Program-made: the position numbers and the translations under genes
The notes under the pieces: generated by a model
The model's input: the letters and a program-made list of their open reading frames with translations, nothing else
Databases searched by the model: none
Told to the model about the DNA's origin: nothing
Part shown: positions 14,376 through 15,515 of the stretch, piece by piece
Numbering within the stretch: position 1 is the first letter of the stretch
Layout of the letters: every line of letters begins with the position of its first letter
NCBI GenBank assembly: GCA_036480335.1
Contig: JAZGGH010000012.1
Location: 1-15,515 of the forward strand
Direction of reading: 5' to 3'
Source: JAZGER01 sp036480335
GTDB lineage: Bacteria; Pseudomonadota; Gammaproteobacteria; DSM-19610
DNA: 15,515 bases

Positions 14376-15392
14376 ATGAAGAAATTATTAGCTGTAGTAG
14401 CAGTAAGTTGTTTATACCCATACTTTGCAATAGCAGAAAACACAATCACGATCAACGATGAAATTGATATTGGCTTCGGTGGATTTATTCGTGCCGACCT
14501 TGGTGTTGGCGATCGTTATGGGAAAGCCCATGACGACGACAGGCTGGGTGTCTCCAAAGCTGCTTTTGCCGTAACAACCAGTTATAAAAACATACAGGGT
14601 GTTTTCGTTCTCGGCTCTGAAGTAACCTCAGTAAATAACAGTACGGAAGATGGCAACATTGATATCAAGGATGCTTTTGTCATTATGAAATTCTCCCCTG
14701 TTGATCTTATTGTTGGTGCCCAGCCATTGTTGTTTGGTTTAAAACCTCAGGGTTATCCAGGTGATCATTCCATACAGGGCAGTGTTGAATATGGTGCTGG
14801 TGGCGCATTTGCCATATCCAATCAGGCAGGACCTGCTGTGGTAGCTAACTGGAACATCACCGACAGTTTCTCGCTACGAGGCGGTTTTTTCGATCATAAT
14901 GATTATCAGAATTCCGGAACAAGAGCAGCCTCCGACCCACTTGTCGATAATGGCTCCGGTATTTTTGACAACCTGTTTATCCAGTTAAGCGGAAAGAATA
15001 TTCTCGGCACAGGTATTTATGCCAATACCGGAATAGAAAAACGCTACGTGGGTGATTCGGTTGATGATAGTGAAAATATCTTTGTTCTTGGAGCTGGCTG
15101 GAAGAATGCTCAACTGGATTTCTCTGCTGAATATCAGGCGCTGGACAAGACCTTCATCGGCACTGCACATGATGAAAATTATTTTATTCTGGAGTCCAGC
15201 TATATGCCAAACAGCGATTACCGGGTCTATCTTGATTACTCTGCTGCAGACGAACTTGATTTAACAACATGGCGCCTGGGTGGGAACTACCATTACAACA
15301 AACACACCATGTTCACCGTAGAATATGCCAGAGACGATGCTGACAGTGATGATGTTGACAGCGTAGATGCCCGTGTCACATTAAGCTTCTAG
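14376..15392 (+). CDS. Outer-membrane beta-barrel porin-like protein
   Basis: 338 residues. A signal peptide (MKKLLAVVAVSC..., about 20 residues, cleavage after AIA) is followed by alternating beta strands with acidic turns (DRYGKAHDDDR, DDSEN, DDADSDDVDS) and the C-terminal aromatic VTLSF that marks barrels inserted by the Bam machine. The small size and strand spacing suggest a porin or related channel; the substrate is unknown. The ATG at 14376 has AGGG upstream; a TTG directly before it is not needed. It is the only plus-strand gene, divergent from the methyltransferase gene. Its TAG stop abuts a CAGGCTGTTGAAA sequence similar to the palindromic element's end. Confidence 0.85.
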   Translation: MKKLLAVVAVSCLYPYFAIAENTITINDEIDIGFGGFIRADLGVGDRYGKAHDDDRLGVSKAAFAVTTSYKNIQGVFVLGSEVTSVNNSTEDGNIDIKDAFVIMKFSPVDLIVGAQPLLFGLKPQGYPGDHSIQGSVEYGAGGAFAISNQAGPAVVANWNITDSFSLRGGFFDHNDYQNSGTRAASDPLVDNGSGIFDNLFIQLSGKNILGTGIYANTGIEKRYVGDSVDDSENIFVLGAGWKNAQLDFSAEYQALDKTFIGTAHDENYFILESSYMPNSDYRVYLDYSAADELDLTTWRLGGNYHYNKHTMFTVEYARDDADSDDVDSVDARVTLSF

Positions 15393-15515
15393 CAGGCTGT
15401 TGAAATTTGACGGTCCTAAATCAAGAAATCTCTTTCGAACTATAAATTCCAGGTTTTTAACCTGTATTTAGCATTAATCTGTCGAATCAGGCAGGGTTTT
15501 CCCTTATCTCCACTC
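15391..15515. repeat. Repeat-end sequence after the porin gene and remaining tail
   Basis: AGCAGGCTGTTGAAA (15391-15405) resembles the outer end of the element at 13184-13327 and begins inside the porin stop codon. No matching right end is visible before the window stops, so it may be a solitary remnant or the edge of an element that continues. Further on, CAGGTT/AACCTG (15450-15455/15459-15464, loop TTT) is a small stem followed by TATTTA, a weak terminator candidate. No gene is seen here. Confidence 0.4.

Noticed and set aside
1..15515. tRNA, rRNA or CRISPR array
   Set aside because: No cloverleaf, rRNA-like stretch or regularly spaced repeat was seen by eye on either strand.

Overview
The window reads as chromosomal DNA of a gammaproteobacterium; the genus cannot be named from sequence alone. 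The left 9.4 kb is one compact minus-strand operon for fatty-acid and phospholipid precursor synthesis. In transcription order it runs yceD, rpmF, plsX, fabH, fabD, fabG, acpP, fabF, pabB, pabC, mltG. This is the order known from E. coli, except that pabB sits between fabF and pabC. Most junctions overlap or are short (TTGA plsX/fabH, ATGA pabB/pabC, TGATG pabC/mltG), so translation is probably coupled. A textbook-perfect sigma-70 promoter (TTGACA, 17 bases, TATAAT) ends about ten bases before the yceD start. acpP is bracketed by hairpins that could set its expression apart from its neighbours.

The pathway logic is clear. PlsX makes acyl-phosphate for phospholipid synthesis. FabD loads malonyl groups onto the acyl carrier protein AcpP. 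FabH starts chains, FabF extends them, and FabG reduces the products. PabB and PabC make p-aminobenzoate for folate, and MltG trims nascent peptidoglycan strands. YceD and ribosomal protein L32 link the operon to ribosome production.

The middle (9.4-12.4 kb) is more accessory in character. It holds an AT-rich upstream region with three TTACATAA-type sites, a small DUF4279 protein behind two dyads, a clear intrinsic terminator, and a 649-residue divergent NAD-dependent DNA-ligase-like protein. The ligase keeps all domains but lacks two usually conserved active-site residues. Upstream of it lies a 266-base AT-rich gap with three consensus-type DnaA boxes, two of them forming a 14-bp perfect inverted repeat, plus two tandem 13-mers like those in the E. 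coli oriC unwinding region. This is the most unexpected structure in the window.

The right part (12.4-15.5 kb) has minus-strand genes for a LEA-type-2 lipoprotein, a DUF2288 protein and a spermidine-synthase-like methyltransferase, with a 144-base palindromic mobile-element-like repeat between the last two. A plus-strand outer-membrane beta-barrel gene with a long, possibly structured leader follows. A related repeat end (CAGGCTGTTGAAA) lies directly after its stop codon.
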